The notes under the pieces are model-generated. The model was given only the letters and a program-made list of their open reading frames with translations, was not told where the DNA came from and ran no database searches. A stretch of 18,667 bases of DNA from Cyclostephanos tholiformis. Taxonomy: Eukaryota > Bacillariophyta > Thalassiosirophyceae > Thalassiosirales > Thalassiosiraceae. The DNA is taken from the NCBI GenBank assembly GCA_036939975.1, contig JALLPB010000300.1, positions 1-18,667 on the forward strand, given 5' to 3'. Below are positions 17,910 to 18,667 of this stretch, one piece after another. The number at the start of each line of letters is the position of its first letter. Within the stretch, counting starts at the first letter, position 1. A program made the position numbers and the translations under genes.

Positions 17910-18347
17910 ATAAAAGATGCAGAGTGAGGGCGGGGCCGTTGGGAACTCCCTCCTACCGTACGATGGTCCCTCTGGCAAATTGAGCTTCTCGAATTTTACG
18001 ACTCGGTCGTCGATGACCTTTGAAGGACGTCCTCCTTGGGGATCTGGCTTTTCTCGCGGTTGCTTATTATCTGCCAAGAGGCTATCCTCGATCGCGAGTT
18101 CGTCGTCATTGTGTGCGTAATTCGCGCGTTGTCATAGATATGATGTACGAGAATAGTATGGTGCCTACGTAGGTAGTTACACTAAAATTTGGGGGGAAAT
18201 CTGGGGGGTCGCCCGGGGGATGACGTCATATGGAAACACTCCGACTGCTCAATATTATTTAGTTTAGGATTCTACGTATGTACTTCGTACAATCATACTT
18301 TACCCATCCCTGACGAGGAGGGGGAAGAATCTGGCTGGGGGGATTTT

Positions 18348-18435
18348 CAGGGCATTTCTTGGGCAAAAATCCATTTTTTGCCCCCCAAAATGCCCCTGTG
18401 GTCCTCTACAGAGGACCTGGTACAATAATCACCAG
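18348..18435. repeat. group of three adjacent inverted repeats
   Basis: An imperfect long hairpin runs from 18348 to about 18397 (CAGGGCATTT...GGGCAAAAA against TTTTTGCCCCCCAAAATGCCCCTG). Next is a perfect 7-bp hairpin GGTCCTC-TACA-GAGGACC (18400-18417). A 6-bp pair CCTGGT...ACCAGG follows (18415-18435) and shares bases with the second. Confidence 0.75.
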
Positions 18436-18533
18436 GCTCTCCCCCCCCTCTCTCTCCCTCTTCTCACATGGCCAAAGCTGAAGCTCCTCTTCCTCCTGCC
18501 GCCTCTTACTCCTCGCCCCAGTGCAGGTTGTTA

Positions 18534-18644
18534 ATTACTGCAGTAATCCTGCGGATTCCTGTGAAAAACTGTTTTTGGTTCTTGTGGGACAGTAATCACC
18601 CATTACTGTTCCGGAGTAATTGCCTCAGGAACCCCCACAGGAAT
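18534..18644. repeat. nested inverted repeats built on ATTACTG
   Basis: ATTACTGCAGTAAT (18534-18547) is a perfect 14-bp palindrome. CAGTAAT (18590-18596) pairs with ATTACTG (18602-18608) across five bases. ATTCCTGTG (18555-18563) pairs with CACAGGAAT (18636-18644), enclosing the second. The repeated ATTACTG core and the nesting suggest a small foldback or MITE-like unit cut by the window edge. Confidence 0.7.
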
Positions 18645-18667
18645 TTGCCCTGTATGGAATCACGTAG

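Larger units (their letters stand above)
17761..18667. other. upstream region of the transporter gene and right window edge
   Basis: No convincing gene is present. A minus-strand frame around 17772-18077 is open and partly protein-like but lacks an ATG, and most likely lies in the 5' UTR or promoter of the transporter. Further right are G-rich blocks and small inverted repeats, listed separately. Confidence 0.5.

Noticed and set aside
16563..17927. Plus-strand open frame of 454 codons antisense to the transporter
   Set aside because: It is a Pro/Arg/Ser-rich shadow caused by the high GC content of the minus-strand exon. The minus frame has transporter-family blocks and an intron that keeps phase, and the plus frame has no recognisable domain.
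17772..18077. Minus-strand frame upstream of the transporter (ADNKQPREKPDPQGG and onward)
   Set aside because: It has no ATG before a stop on the upstream side, no acceptor that would make it an exon, and its C-terminal part is low complexity from G runs. It may be 5' UTR.

Overview
The window is nuclear DNA from a photosynthetic stramenopile, most likely a diatom. Three multi-exon genes with 52-127 bp GT-AG introns show it is eukaryotic. The diatom call rests on overall gene style, compact spacing and a small protein with a Cys/His motif (GYCRRHP...KCPEC) that I associate with diatom hypothetical proteins. No database search was run, so the taxon is an inference.

Left part (about 1-7050): repeats and mobile DNA. 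A transposon-like element of about 4.9 kb (about 1402-6264) is bounded by imperfect inverted repeats flanked by TA. On the minus strand it encodes a DDE/D transposase of pogo-like layout (3340-4995). Directly continuous with it in the same frame, past one TGA, lies a coiled-coil protein with a GIY-YIG-like nuclease motif (1918-3309). A damaged accessory ORF lies upstream (5035-5578). Beyond the element is a foldback region (6334-6784) containing four copies of a 34-bp unit arranged as two head-to-head hairpins, one of them perfect.

Middle part (7050-14337): a small Cys/His-motif membrane protein on the plus strand; a two-exon TMEM205-like (DUF4149) membrane protein on the minus strand; and, divergent from it, an 18-exon Argonaute gene on the plus strand. 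The Argonaute model is 3465 bp, 1154 aa, and every exon junction keeps frame. It has an RGG-rich N-terminus and N, PAZ, MID and PIWI domains. Its guide 5'-phosphate pocket (Y, K, Q, K, K) is intact, but three of the four slicer residues are replaced, and about 140 residues are inserted within MID. I consider this Argonaute the most interesting object in the window.

Right part (14338-18667): converging on the Argonaute gene is a two-exon gene (954 aa) for a large membrane transporter resembling the ATP/ADP translocase (TLC/NTT)-like family, with a low-complexity tail of about 250 residues. Beyond its start are long G runs and a region of small nested inverted repeats. Apart from the possible link between the hairpin repeats and the Argonaute, which is speculative, I see no operon-like functional grouping.
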